Below, piece after piece: positions 25,805 through 33,969 of a DNA stretch of 41,791 nucleotides. The notes beneath the pieces are model-generated. The model was not told the DNA's origin. It was given only the letters and a program-made list of their open reading frames with translations, and did not search any database. A program made the position numbers and the translations under genes. Source of the stretch: a virus; IMG/VR virus record IMGVR_UViG_3300025645_000021, positions 1 to 41,791 of that record; one strand, given 5' to 3'. Numbering within the stretch: position 1 is the first letter of the stretch; each line of letters starts with the position of its first letter.

Positions 25805-26322
25805 TTTTCACACTCTGCAATTACAGAAGAAAATTGATCTTCGGTAAGTTCACCAGACTTAGCAACTCCAAATTCCTTAAGGATATCATCAGCTACATTA
25901 CGTCCCTTAAGCTTCCATACTTTAACTAGAGCTTCCTTTACTTCTGAAAGGGAGACAGGCTCAGAAGTTCCTTCCTCAAGAATATCATCTTTGACAATAG
26001 TTTCTGTTTCTGGCTTAGCTGCTTTCTTAGCAGCAGGTTTCTTCTTAGCAACTTTTTTCTTAGTCTTCTTCTTTGCTTCTTCGCCTGTCGCAGGGTCCTT
26101 AACTTTACCGTCTTTTGTCTTAACATCACCACCCTCCACAACTTCATCAATCTGCTCTACCTTAGGCTGTAAACCTAAACCTTGAGCTACCATAATCTTA
26201 GCGTTTCTTAGTGCCTCATTCTGGCACTCATGTTCTTCTACTGTAAAAGTCATCTCTAACTTTTCACTCTCGTAGTTTCCTAAATTTTTGTTTCTTGAAT
26301 AAGTAATCACATTTAATTGCAT
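25792..26322 (-). CDS. Hypothetical early protein with Lys/Ala-rich middle
   Basis: 176 residues. An N-terminal beta-rich ~55-residue domain (MQLNVITYSRNKNLGNYESE, then LEMTFTVEEHECQNEALRNA) precedes a low-complexity Lys/Ala/Pro linker (KKKTKKKVAKKKPAAKKAAK, about 85-105). A C-terminal helical domain (SLSEVKEALVKVWKLKGRNV) follows. The linker resembles histone-like tails, so DNA contact is possible. AGGAGG before the ATG is the strongest ribosome site of the arm. It lies between helicase and nuclease genes. Confidence 0.55.
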   Translation of the reverse strand: MQLNVITYSRNKNLGNYESEKLEMTFTVEEHECQNEALRNAKIMVAQGLGLQPKVEQIDEVVEGGDVKTKDGKVKDPATGEEAKKKTKKKVAKKKPAAKKAAKPETETIVKDDILEEGTSEPVSLSEVKEALVKVWKLKGRNVADDILKEFGVAKSGELTEDQFSSVIAECEKCLK

Positions 26323-26331
26323 TGTCGCCTC

Positions 26332-27642
26332 CTACAAAGCTTCTTTTAACACCAACATTTTTTCTGTTAGTGCCTTGGTTATCATCTCATCTTCCACACT
26401 ACCCATGATTCTATGAATCACACATTTATGCTTCTGACCTATTCTATGTATTCTTTTTTCTGCTTGTGCATTTTGAGCCGGAACCCAACTCAAGTCATTA
26501 AATACTAAGTGTCTGGCGTTTGTCAACGTTATTCCTGTTGAACCTGCACCAATAGTTAACACCATGAAATCTAATGCTCCACTCTGAAATTCATCAACGT
26601 ATTCTTGTCTCTTCTCTATTGATGTATTTCCATTAATAGTTCGGCCATTAAACTTTTTCTCTAGTGCTACTCTTAAAGTAATTGCGCTGTTTAAATGGTC
26701 TGTAAAAATAATTATCGGCCCCACCCCATCATCAAGAAGTCCTTTAACATATTCATGCGTGTACTCCGCTTTAAGCCTTGCCGACTCTGACTTACGAGTA
26801 GATAGATGCGTTTCTTCAGAACCAATATTATGCTTAGTCCAAGCTTCTTTAAGTTGTTTTTGTCCATGATTTATCCTTAACGATATGTCCTTACGAATAA
26901 GGTCAGGTAGGTCTATAGCTTCTTCAGTTAATCTTCTTAAGTATTTCCCCTTCTTAATCTTCTCTAGCATAGGGGCGTTTTTTAATCCATGCCACTTTCT
27001 GATTATCTTTCCTTTCATCTTGAACGAAGTACATAGGGAGAAAGTAGTATTGAAGTGAAATTGATTCTTAAAGAAATAGTCAACCGCATAACCATTAGTC
27101 GGCTTCTTTGTATAAGAACATAAGACTAAAGGAGAAAACCATTCAATCACCCTATTCTCAATTACTGTACCCGATAACCCTACGAATCTTTCAGAAGATG
27201 TTTCCTTCAAGTTCTTATGGAAAGACTTACTCCTTCTTGAGCCCATAGTCTTAACATATTGAATCTCGTCACCAATGATAAAGTCAGCATGTTTAAACGC
27301 ATAATTAGCAGGTCCCTTATGTAGTTGAGAGTAAGGCATAATCAATACGTCCCACTCTCCATTAATATGATCTGTAGTAGTGGAGGAAGTAAACTGTCTT
27401 ATGTTTAACTTCCTCTTAGAGAATTTAGTAAACTCATTAGTCCAGTTGTACTTAAGGTAAGCAGGGCATACCACTATAATTCTTTTGCTCTCAGTTATTA
27501 AAGCCGCTGCAATAGATTGGTAACTTTTCCCAAGGCCCATATCGTCACCATTAATTGAATAATGATGATTAAGGATATAAAGAATACCTTCGATTTGATG
27601 CTTGTAGGCTTCTCCATTTACTACCTCTGCTAGTTTTTTCAC
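26332..27642 (-). CDS. SNF2/SF2-type DNA helicase
   Basis: 436 residues from GTG 27642 (GTGA overlap with the upstream stop). SF2 motifs in order: Walker A DDMGLGKS (~33-40), motif II DEIQ (125-128; DEAH-like), motif III SGT (~157), a helicase C domain with IIIFTDH (~308), and motif VI QAEKRIHRIGQ (~396-406), the SNF2 hallmark. It is a short phage version without accessory domains. Likely DNA translocase or remodeller in replication or recombination, as in the polymerase/DUF2800/DUF2815/SNF2 sets of other phages. Confidence 0.9.
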   Translation of the reverse strand: MKKLAEVVNGEAYKHQIEGILYILNHHYSINGDDMGLGKSYQSIAAALITESKRIIVVCPAYLKYNWTNEFTKFSKRKLNIRQFTSSTTTDHINGEWDVLIMPYSQLHKGPANYAFKHADFIIGDEIQYVKTMGSRRSKSFHKNLKETSSERFVGLSGTVIENRVIEWFSPLVLCSYTKKPTNGYAVDYFFKNQFHFNTTFSLCTSFKMKGKIIRKWHGLKNAPMLEKIKKGKYLRRLTEEAIDLPDLIRKDISLRINHGQKQLKEAWTKHNIGSEETHLSTRKSESARLKAEYTHEYVKGLLDDGVGPIIIFTDHLNSAITLRVALEKKFNGRTINGNTSIEKRQEYVDEFQSGALDFMVLTIGAGSTGITLTNARHLVFNDLSWVPAQNAQAEKRIHRIGQKHKCVIHRIMGSVEDEMITKALTEKMLVLKEAL

Positions 27643-27815
27643 TTCTTAGATATCTCTCGGAAACACTCTTTACAGAACTCATCCGTTGCTTCAAATCCAG
27701 TGGTAAATCCTCGGTACATTATTAAAGTAGGGAAAGCAACTAGTACCCCCAGAATAACTGGGAGTATAGATAGAACCACCACCATTCCTACTAATACATA
27801 ATTAATTAATTTCAT
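27639..27815 (-). CDS. Small membrane protein between polymerase and helicase
   Basis: 58 residues: hydrophobic ~1-33 (MKLINYVLVGMVVVLSILPV, then ILGVLVAFPTLIM) followed by a soluble tail with two cysteines (EFCKECFREISKK, a CxxC pair). Start and stop are ATGA and GTGA overlaps with both neighbours, so it is clearly translated. A membrane protein in a replication operon could link replication to the membrane or affect host functions; this is inference. Confidence 0.7.
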   Translation of the reverse strand: MKLINYVLVGMVVVLSILPVILGVLVAFPTLIMYRGFTTGFEATDEFCKECFREISKK

Positions 27816-29863
27816 ATCTCATCCTCGTTATATGTTTCGGGTACGAAGTACCGTTTAAACTGTTCGTATTCTCTCTTCGATCTTCCGTCTATATAAACTT
27901 GTTGTCTCTTGAGAACGGCTTTCCCGAAGGTGAGGATTTTCTCTTCTCTAGGAAAATCTCCACTCCACAAAGCTCCATCCAAGCCAACAGAAGCCAAAGG
28001 CTTAATGTCAGCATCAAAAAAATAACGGAAAGCTTCATCCATACATTCGGCAAGAGAAGACACAGCACTATCGTACTTATCACTATTGCACTCGATATAA
28101 ATAGCATCATGCAAAGTGAGGATAACTTTAAGACCTCTGTCCTGAGCAAGTCCAACCGCTCTACGCATAATACTACTTCCGAATCCCTGTAAAGGGACGT
28201 TTGCCACTGATCTTGCATTTCGATTGTCTCCCCACATGTACCAACCGCAAGGCAGCTTCATGTGTTTATCTCGTTTATATTGTGCCGCTAAGTTCATACT
28301 CCATCGGTAATATGTTCTATAGGCTTTATTAAATTTATCTACTAACCTCTGCGCTTCATCTTCATCTACCTTTCTTCCTAAATCGGCTGTCAATTTGTTA
28401 GATAGTCCGTACTTAGTCATTCCGTAAGAAATACCAAGGGTAGTTGATTTAAACATGTCCCTTATCTCTTCATGGTCCTTTCTCTCCCCGTCCATTGGGA
28501 CGGCTCCGGCCAACTTAGCCAGATGGAGGTATGGGTCCCCAGACTGATATGCTTGCAACATGTTTCTATCCCCTGAGAGGAGAGCTGCAAGTAAGAACTC
28601 TTGGGATTTAAAGTCAATGCCACAAACGGCTTTCCCTTTAGGGGGTACACAGAGACTTCGCATCCAAGCAGATTTAAGGAAAAGGAATCCCGTAGCCTTA
28701 GGCTGACTTCTAGCTGACTGAGCCCCATAGATTCCAAAATATGGTCTAACTCTTCCATCCGAACCAACAGAATCCCAGAAGGAGTTTTTAGATGTAGGCG
28801 AAAATCCGTTAAGATTTTGCTTAAGTGTGAGATAGCGCACCATTTGTGCTCCGAGGTTATCCTTTGGATAGTCATGTTTGAAATCAAAGTATTTCTTGAA
28901 GGCATCAAGGGATAGAGAATCCATCTTCGTATCTGTCTTAAGCCAATGTTTAAACGGGAGGGTTTTAATCCATTCTCTCGTCCTAACGTGCGACCAACTA
29001 AACGTTCTGTCCTTCTTCTTAGTGAAAGGTTTAATGTCCGGAAACAACTCATTAATCTCATTTTGAATCTCCCAAAGGATAGAAGGAACCGATCTTGAAA
29101 AGGCTTTAGTCTCTTCTAGTCCTATCGGGTAACCTTCCGACTCCATTACGGCAGTTCTTGCCGCATACTCTCCACGTAAAAGCATCTCTTCCTTAAGTGT
29201 TTTAAGTAGGGGTCCCTTCCTTAACAATCGTATGTACTCTTTCTTCTCGGCTTCTAGTAGCAGTGGAAGGTAGGCAATATCTGACTCATTATAGGCAAGT
29301 ATGTCTGCCTTATTCTCTTCAATCAAAGCATAGTCACCACTAATGATGATATCTCTAGTGTGGTCTTTGAAATCAGTATCTATCTGCTTACCGAGTAGTT
29401 TAAACGTACCAGCCGCTAGGTTATGTTGAGGCTTAGAGAAGTTAAACTTCATCTTATCTTGCTCAGTCATATCCCACTTATTCATAGGTGGCTTAGTTTT
29501 CTTAACTCGCCCATCAATAAGCTGACTTCCGTACATTAATTTATGGTTGTGATTAGTAAGGCATCTATACTCTAAAAATAAGTCGTAAAATTTGCACTTA
29601 ATCGGGTCTATGCCAAGAGCTAGAAAGCATCTTGCTTCAGCAGTTACAGCCCAAGCAACAAATATGTACCCTTCCCTTATAAGAATATTTATGTGGCCTC
29701 GTAGTTTATTTCTCTCTACTAGATCATCATGTAACCAATAAGATATTCCTTCTTGTAGGTTTTCGTCTTTAGTAGTCGTTAAAGAACAACTTACTAGGGT
29801 AGGGTGTTTCTCCTTCGAGTCAAAGAACTCGAAGTCGATAAAACAATATTTCTTTCCGCTCAT
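27812..29863 (-). CDS. Family A DNA polymerase with 3'-5' exonuclease domain
   Basis: 683 residues. Exonuclease (DEDDy): D10-x-E12 (FIDFEFFD), and Y-x-x-x-D195 (AYNESD). Polymerase: motif A D417 (CGIDFKSQEF, the DYSQIELR position), motif B R468-x3-K472-x7-Y480 (RDMFKSTTLGISYG), motif C H585-D586 (LTLHDAIYIEC). Between them lies GAQSARSQP (~380). The catalytic residues are conserved, but motif C has Ala where bacterial Pol I has Glu (HDE). Length is near T7 gp5. It would be the replicative polymerase, with the SF3 helicase upstream. GTTTAAAC copies at 27853, 28948 and 29398. Confidence 0.95.
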   Translation of the reverse strand: MSGKKYCFIDFEFFDSKEKHPTLVSCSLTTTKDENLQEGISYWLHDDLVERNKLRGHINILIREGYIFVAWAVTAEARCFLALGIDPIKCKFYDLFLEYRCLTNHNHKLMYGSQLIDGRVKKTKPPMNKWDMTEQDKMKFNFSKPQHNLAAGTFKLLGKQIDTDFKDHTRDIIISGDYALIEENKADILAYNESDIAYLPLLLEAEKKEYIRLLRKGPLLKTLKEEMLLRGEYAARTAVMESEGYPIGLEETKAFSRSVPSILWEIQNEINELFPDIKPFTKKKDRTFSWSHVRTREWIKTLPFKHWLKTDTKMDSLSLDAFKKYFDFKHDYPKDNLGAQMVRYLTLKQNLNGFSPTSKNSFWDSVGSDGRVRPYFGIYGAQSARSQPKATGFLFLKSAWMRSLCVPPKGKAVCGIDFKSQEFLLAALLSGDRNMLQAYQSGDPYLHLAKLAGAVPMDGERKDHEEIRDMFKSTTLGISYGMTKYGLSNKLTADLGRKVDEDEAQRLVDKFNKAYRTYYRWSMNLAAQYKRDKHMKLPCGWYMWGDNRNARSVANVPLQGFGSSIMRRAVGLAQDRGLKVILTLHDAIYIECNSDKYDSAVSSLAECMDEAFRYFFDADIKPLASVGLDGALWSGDFPREEKILTFGKAVLKRQQVYIDGRSKREYEQFKRYFVPETYNEDEI

Positions 29864-29877
29864 TTTAGTCCTGTTAG

Positions 29878-30567
29878 TTACTGTTTAGTTTTCTTTGCCC
29901 ATGTTGTGTGTATTGCTTTGGTCAACACTAGCACATATTTATCTTCACTTTCAAATATTAAAATAGATTCTTTTGTTCTGTATCCGGCAAAGCAAGGTTC
30001 TACTAATGCAGAAATAATTCCCTTACCATTACAAGCGTTTAACATTCCACTACCGCCATGTTTAGAACTGATAGTTTTTACCCCATCATCTCCACGCTCA
30101 ACAAAACCATATTCTTCATTAAGGATGTCCGTAAACACATCACCAAACTCATTGTCCTCTTTAGTAGAAGTTCTAGTTACTAATACCTCAACTCCCTTAG
30201 CTCCTTCTTGAGCATCATTGAAATGCAATAGAACGGCATGAGTACAGCCTTTACCTTTAAGCTCTTTAGCTACTGATGAACATTCATGTCTATAGCCACC
30301 AGACCTAGGACGAAATACGATCACAGACCTTATATTTAATTCGTTTAAACGTGCTTGCACCTTATTCGCTATCCTGCTGTTAAAGGTCCACTCTTGTTCG
30401 CCAAGATAGTTTCTAGCTCCCTTGTCCCTTTCATTGTGTCCAACAACTAAACCTACAACGGGCCTTACGTAACCCTCTTCGCTTAGATCAGGTATCGGTG
30501 TTTCAACAACTACCGGCTTAGTCTCCTTCTTCTTAAATATTCTCTTAATCCATCTCCATAATCTCAT
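29878..30567 (-). CDS. N-acetylmuramoyl-L-alanine amidase (Amidase_3-type endolysin)
   Basis: 229 residues. Zn-binding pattern: H44 (LVVGHNERDKG), Glu57/59 (LGEQEW), H115 (VLLHFND), and a catalytic Glu190 (ALVEPCFAG), the order of amidase_3 enzymes, which cut the amide bond between MurNAc and L-Ala. The N-terminus is very basic and aromatic (MRLWRWIKRIFKKKE), with no signal peptide; it may bind membranes. Unlike most phages, this endolysin is in the early leftward operon, not with the spanins. AAGGAG precedes the ATG. Confidence 0.85.
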   Translation of the reverse strand: MRLWRWIKRIFKKKETKPVVVETPIPDLSEEGYVRPVVGLVVGHNERDKGARNYLGEQEWTFNSRIANKVQARLNELNIRSVIVFRPRSGGYRHECSSVAKELKGKGCTHAVLLHFNDAQEGAKGVEVLVTRTSTKEDNEFGDVFTDILNEEYGFVERGDDGVKTISSKHGGSGMLNACNGKGIISALVEPCFAGYRTKESILIFESEDKYVLVLTKAIHTTWAKKTKQ

Positions 30568-30687
30568 TCTATATTCTCCTTAACTTTAATTGTTATCTAG
30601 TATAATTCTCTCTGTAATGAGATTTTTACCCTACATCTAGTATAATTGGTCTAAATTCTCACCGTAGGGAGATTATCGGGATTCTCT
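30568..30687 (-). promoter_or_regulatory. Putative promoter/leader with twin repeat upstream of amidase
   Basis: 120-base gap between two leftward genes. A 13-base word (ATCTAGTATAATT on the plus strand) occurs twice, at about 30595 and 30635, 40 bases apart. Read leftward it gives AATTATACTAGAT with a TATACT -10-like core each time. Upstream of each there is no convincing -35. A short hairpin (TCTC...GAGA near 30656-30671) and a repeated CGGGATT flank it. Probably a tandem promoter or binding site that feeds the amidase and polymerase genes independently of the far upstream promoters. Confidence 0.45.
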
Positions 30688-31065
30688 CTAATTGTTCGGG
30701 ATTTTATCCTTATTCTTAAAGTATTCACGGGCATACTCGTCCATTCGGTCGTACAAAAAACAAGAGTAACACGACTCAGATATATCGCAATCACAGTTCC
30801 TTGTTTGATATTCCTTCCAATCGCAAATAAAACCGTGAAGCTCTTTGTTAACCTTCTCAGCCTTCTCTAGTTTATTGGCGAGGGACCCATTCTTTTTATG
30901 TAACATTTTAATGTCAGTAAGCTGTCGTGACATAGTTTTGTTACACTCATCTATTTCTTTTTGTCGGTGGTTCCAAGCACATTCAAGCTCTGAGATATGC
31001 CCCTCAAATTGTGGTAGCCAATCTTTTTTATTACTTAACCACTCTTCAAACGTTTCTTTACTCAT
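30688..31065 (-). CDS. Coiled-coil hypothetical early protein
   Basis: 125 residues. Residues ~10-80 are a charged helix with heptad spacing (SELECAWNHRQKEIDECNKT, then LANKLEKAEKVNKELHG), followed by a Cys-rich segment (NCDCDISESCYSCFLYDR; C-x-C and C-x-x-C pairs) that may bind a metal. The last part is basic. Function unknown. Overlaps the preceding gene by eight bases, with GGAG before its ATG. Confidence 0.55.
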   Translation of the reverse strand: MSKETFEEWLSNKKDWLPQFEGHISELECAWNHRQKEIDECNKTMSRQLTDIKMLHKKNGSLANKLEKAEKVNKELHGFICDWKEYQTRNCDCDISESCYSCFLYDRMDEYAREYFKNKDKIPNN

Positions 31066-31312
31066 CTAGCTCTCCGAATAGTTCTTTCTCTACATCTGCA
31101 TAATTTCCGTACTCAGTCATGTAATGTTTATTAAACGCTTCCCTTAATTCACTAGGAGTTATCTCAATCTTAGGCTCTTCTATCTCGTAGGTTAGGGTTG
31201 CAGAGATATATCTCTTTGGAATATTTACTTCACCCTTCAATACTGCGAACTCCCTAAAATCGTTACCCCTAACCGTAGGTGGAACCCAAACCTCTATCGT
31301 TTTAGTTTTCAT
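31058..31312 (-). CDS. Hypothetical early protein
   Basis: 84 residues with a beta-rich N-terminus (MKTKTIEVWVPPTVRGNDFR then LKGEVNIPKRYISATLTYEI) and an acidic helical C-terminus. No known motif recognised. ATG with GGAG eight bases upstream, overlapping both neighbours. It belongs to the small-gene cluster between the SF3 helicase and the amidase. Confidence 0.5.
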   Translation of the reverse strand: MKTKTIEVWVPPTVRGNDFREFAVLKGEVNIPKRYISATLTYEIEEPKIEITPSELREAFNKHYMTEYGNYADVEKELFGELDE

Positions 31313-31508
31313 ATCTCTTCTCCAATACCTTTCCGTACTTCTTAAGCATAGCTCTAGCGTTTAAGCGCTTTCTTCTTATCTCTCTATCAACCATCTCAGG
31401 GTCAAAGCGTCCGTAAGGTGCTGAGACTCTCATGTAATTATTCTCTTTTATTTTCTCTAACTTATTTATCGTTAGATACTTGAGATTACTAAACTCTGAT
31501 CTTGTCAT
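31302..31508 (-). CDS. Hypothetical small basic protein
   Basis: 68 residues, basic and helical (KLEKIKENNYMRVSAPYGRF, then REIRRKRLNARAMLKKYGKV). Start overlaps the helicase stop as ATGA. Charge suggests nucleic-acid contact, but no motif is present. Confidence 0.5.
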   Translation of the reverse strand: MTRSEFSNLKYLTINKLEKIKENNYMRVSAPYGRFDPEMVDREIRRKRLNARAMLKKYGKVLEKRYEN

Positions 31509-33004
31509 ATGTCCAACTCATCTAGGTCAATCTCTTCTAAGGCCTCCGGCCTATAGTAGTCAGAGGGTTTAAACGACTTAGTTTTATTGTTAGCCTTCCC
31601 TACGATTGACTTATCCTTATATTGGAATGTTTCGATGAAATGCTTGAATGAACTCCAAGACGGAACTCCCTGCCTATTGGTCTTGTCCTCTTTCCAATCA
31701 TAGCAGAGCTCTTTGAACTCATAGGTATCTGCTTCTCTATTAAGAACTCTCTCCACAACCATTCTATTGAAGCCGTTTAAACTCTCTACTACGTCCTTCC
31801 AGAATGTTCCACCCTTGTAACAAAGATCATAATTATGTGGGTTATGTCTTGATTTATGGAGAACGTAATGTCCTAGGTGAGCAAGAAACTCTAATTGCTT
31901 AGGTCCTAACTTATCCTCTGACATAGCAAGAGTATCAAGAAAGTTTCTTTCCTTAGGTGTAAAATGATCGTTCATCTTTTCGTGTGTAAGATCAACTTGC
32001 ACGACTCTTCTCTCATCATATTCTACGTGAAACTTATCAGAAGGATTTGAGCAAAGGATATAAGAAGCAAATTGCTCCTCACTTTCCTTAGTCTGCTTAT
32101 GCTTCTCATTATATGTTACCATAGTATTGATTAGCTTCTTTCTTAACTTGTTGCCATCAAAAGAACCTATTTCAGTATCATCATCAATACCTACTACTCG
32201 TTTGTTCTTGAGATCAGCATTAAAATCGGATACAACTCCATTAAGAGCTAGATAATAGTCACCTACTACGGCCATCATGGTCTTCATAAAGATAGTCTTA
32301 CCGTTACCTCTATTCCCACGAAGGACTAGAAAGGAATGGTGTCTACCTGTCATGGCATGGCAAAGCCAAGAAAGAACTGCCTTTCTATCTGCTTCGAGAG
32401 GAATAAGGTAAAGGAAAAACCTTTCAAACAACTCTGGTGCAGATACTAACCATTCTTCCTTGGCATCTGGAAACTCCCTTCTCCATGAAGGGGGTCTATA
32501 TGTATTTAGATAAGTTAAGCTAAGCCCGTACTTTTCGCCCTTCTCCATATATTCAGCAGAATAGGCATCGTACTTGACTGTAGCTATTGGCATGGAAAGC
32601 ATAAGTTTTTTACGCTCGTCCTTCTTAAGTCTGTTAATTAAAATTAGTGGGTCTAGGTCACTGACTATTTCTCTCTCACTCTTATTAAAGATCAGTATCT
32701 CCTTAATTGTCCTAGCGTTTTGAAATAGAATGTTTTGCTCCATAAAGCCATCAAGGTCTTTCTTAGCTTCACCGTCTACTTCTACTTCGGTATTCTTGGG
32801 CTTAATCTTTGGAAGTATCTTCTCAGCTAGTTCAATGTATTTAGACCTTGGCAAGGTGTTTAAACCCTCTTCTGCCACTAACTTAGGGAAGCATACTTGT
32901 ATCCCTTCGTTCTTGAACTTATTGATCGAAACCCTGTCATGTCCACAAAAGATGAAGTTTGAGGACTTACTCATTCGACTCGCTAGTTTATCTACTGGTG
33001 TCAT
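31505..33004 (-). CDS. SF3/D5-like replicative DNA helicase (primase-helicase type)
   Basis: 499 residues. P-loop GNRGNGKT (230-237), Walker B GIDDDTE (~272-278), sensor/motif C ILCSNPSD (~316-323) and an arginine finger in ERRVVQVDL (~331-339) give the order of superfamily-3 helicases such as phage P4 and poxvirus D5-like proteins. The N-terminal ~190 residues show no primase motif that I can recognise; the protein may be helicase-only, or have a very diverged primase. It stands upstream of polymerase and likely unwinds the phage DNA. Contains GTTTAAAC at 31567, 31775 and 32858. Confidence 0.87.
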   Translation of the reverse strand: MTPVDKLASRMSKSSNFIFCGHDRVSINKFKNEGIQVCFPKLVAEEGLNTLPRSKYIELAEKILPKIKPKNTEVEVDGEAKKDLDGFMEQNILFQNARTIKEILIFNKSEREIVSDLDPLILINRLKKDERKKLMLSMPIATVKYDAYSAEYMEKGEKYGLSLTYLNTYRPPSWRREFPDAKEEWLVSAPELFERFFLYLIPLEADRKAVLSWLCHAMTGRHHSFLVLRGNRGNGKTIFMKTMMAVVGDYYLALNGVVSDFNADLKNKRVVGIDDDTEIGSFDGNKLRKKLINTMVTYNEKHKQTKESEEQFASYILCSNPSDKFHVEYDERRVVQVDLTHEKMNDHFTPKERNFLDTLAMSEDKLGPKQLEFLAHLGHYVLHKSRHNPHNYDLCYKGGTFWKDVVESLNGFNRMVVERVLNREADTYEFKELCYDWKEDKTNRQGVPSWSSFKHFIETFQYKDKSIVGKANNKTKSFKPSDYYRPEALEEIDLDELDI

Positions 33005-33287
33005 TGTCTTGCCCCTCAGTAGCCTTCATAAACTCCCTAAATCCTAGTACCAATAGTGCGCTGATAATCTCAGACCTAGCCCTCTCCCTTGTCGTGGAGT
33101 TCTCTAGCATCCTAAGTATCTTACCCATGGTTCCATCTATAGAAGCGGTTACTAGCACCTTCTTAGACTTAAACCTATCATCCATCCATCCATCCACATC
33201 AGGTTCTCCGATGTTCTCAAGTATGGTGATAATGTCCTCATTAGGTGACATAAATTCAAATTGTAATTCACTATTTAATTTTCTCAT
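32988..33287 (-). CDS. Hypothetical protein upstream of SF3 helicase
   Basis: 99 residues from ATG 33287 (TTG 33305 and GTG 33302 are in-frame alternatives; none has a strong ribosome site). An acidic middle (DVDGWMDDRF) is followed by a helical C-terminus (TTRERARSEIISALLVLGFR). No function recognised. It overlaps the helicase gene by 17 bases and is the first gene after the resolvase divergence, so its transcript may start in the 33288-33563 gap. Confidence 0.55.
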   Translation of the reverse strand: MRKLNSELQFEFMSPNEDIITILENIGEPDVDGWMDDRFKSKKVLVTASIDGTMGKILRMLENSTTRERARSEIISALLVLGFREFMKATEGQDNDTSR

Positions 33288-33563
33288 TCCGGTATTAAGC
33301 ACCAATGAAAAAGAGGAGTCAATTATTATTTTAAATTATTTTAAAGTATATTATAAAAGTGCACTATTTGTTTAAACGCTGTCATTGATAACACTGTGCG
33401 CTTTACTTTTCGTTACTTGGTTTTTATACTCTTGCTATATTCGCAAGAGCGGTGGTGTTGACGAGTACTCTTTTTATACTACTACTGAATACTTCTTCTG
33501 AACTAACAAAGTACCTTTTTGTTGCTAACGTCTGCGTTATATATTATTTGAGAGTGTTTAAAC
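33288..33563. promoter_or_regulatory. Divergent regulatory region between SF3-helicase operon and resolvase gene
   Basis: A ~276-base A/T-rich gap between leftward and rightward genes. It holds two GTTTAAAC copies (33370, 33556, the latter directly before the resolvase ATG). On the minus strand a TATAAT box is centred near 33353. A perfect 7-bp inverted repeat, CTCTTGC and GCAAGAG around a 7-base loop, spans 33429-33449, and the word TTTTTATACT occurs twice (33421 and 33471). On the plus strand TTGACG at 33458 has only a weak -10 (ACTACT). It is likely a divergent promoter/operator region, but no single promoter is certain. Confidence 0.55.
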
Positions 33564-33926
33564 ATGGCAAAGAAGAAAACTAAATCACAACAGGGTAAAG
33601 CTTCAAAGAATAAGGGCAAGGTGGGAGAACGTGAAGTTGTTCACCTGCTTAAAGACTTTGGTTATGATGCTCGACGAGGACAACAGTTTCAGGGAAGTCC
33701 TGATTCTCCTGATGTTATTGCAGAAGATTTCCATGATTGTCATATTGAAGTGAAGAGAACGGAAGCCTTGTCCGTTTATGCAGCAATGGAACAAGCTAAG
33801 TCCGATGCCTCTTCAGATCAAAGACCTATTTTATTTCACCGTAGAAGTTCTAAGGAATGGTTAGTTGTTATGGAAGCCAAGGAGTTTTTGAAGCTCCTTG
33901 ACTCGTTAATGATTGATTCTATCTAA
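33564..33926 (+). CDS. Holliday-junction resolvase-like nuclease (PD-(D/E)XK)
   Basis: 120 residues. A Lys-rich N-terminus (AKKKTKSQQGKASKNKGK) leads to GEREVVHLLKDFGY, then SPDVI with D50, and IEVKRTE with E62-x-K64. This is the E...D...ExK layout of archaeal Hjc-like resolvases and phage relatives. It would resolve branched DNA before packaging. It is the only rightward gene inside the early arm. GTTTAAAC ends one base before the ATG and replaces the usual spacer to a weak GAG ribosome site. Confidence 0.85.
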   Translation: MAKKKTKSQQGKASKNKGKVGEREVVHLLKDFGYDARRGQQFQGSPDSPDVIAEDFHDCHIEVKRTEALSVYAAMEQAKSDASSDQRPILFHRRSSKEWLVVMEAKEFLKLLDSLMIDSI

Positions 33927-33969
33927 AATTGGACTATGCCCGTCTTGATTAATACATACCAGACCACCG

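Noticed and set aside
26991-26992. A possible integrase or lysogeny module
   Set aside because: No tyrosine/serine recombinase, attachment site or CI-like repressor was found anywhere; only a small HTH protein.
33458-33486. Rightward promoter TTGACG-17-ACTACT for the resolvase gene
   Set aside because: The -10 is too poor; the better TATACT lies only 11 bases from the -35.
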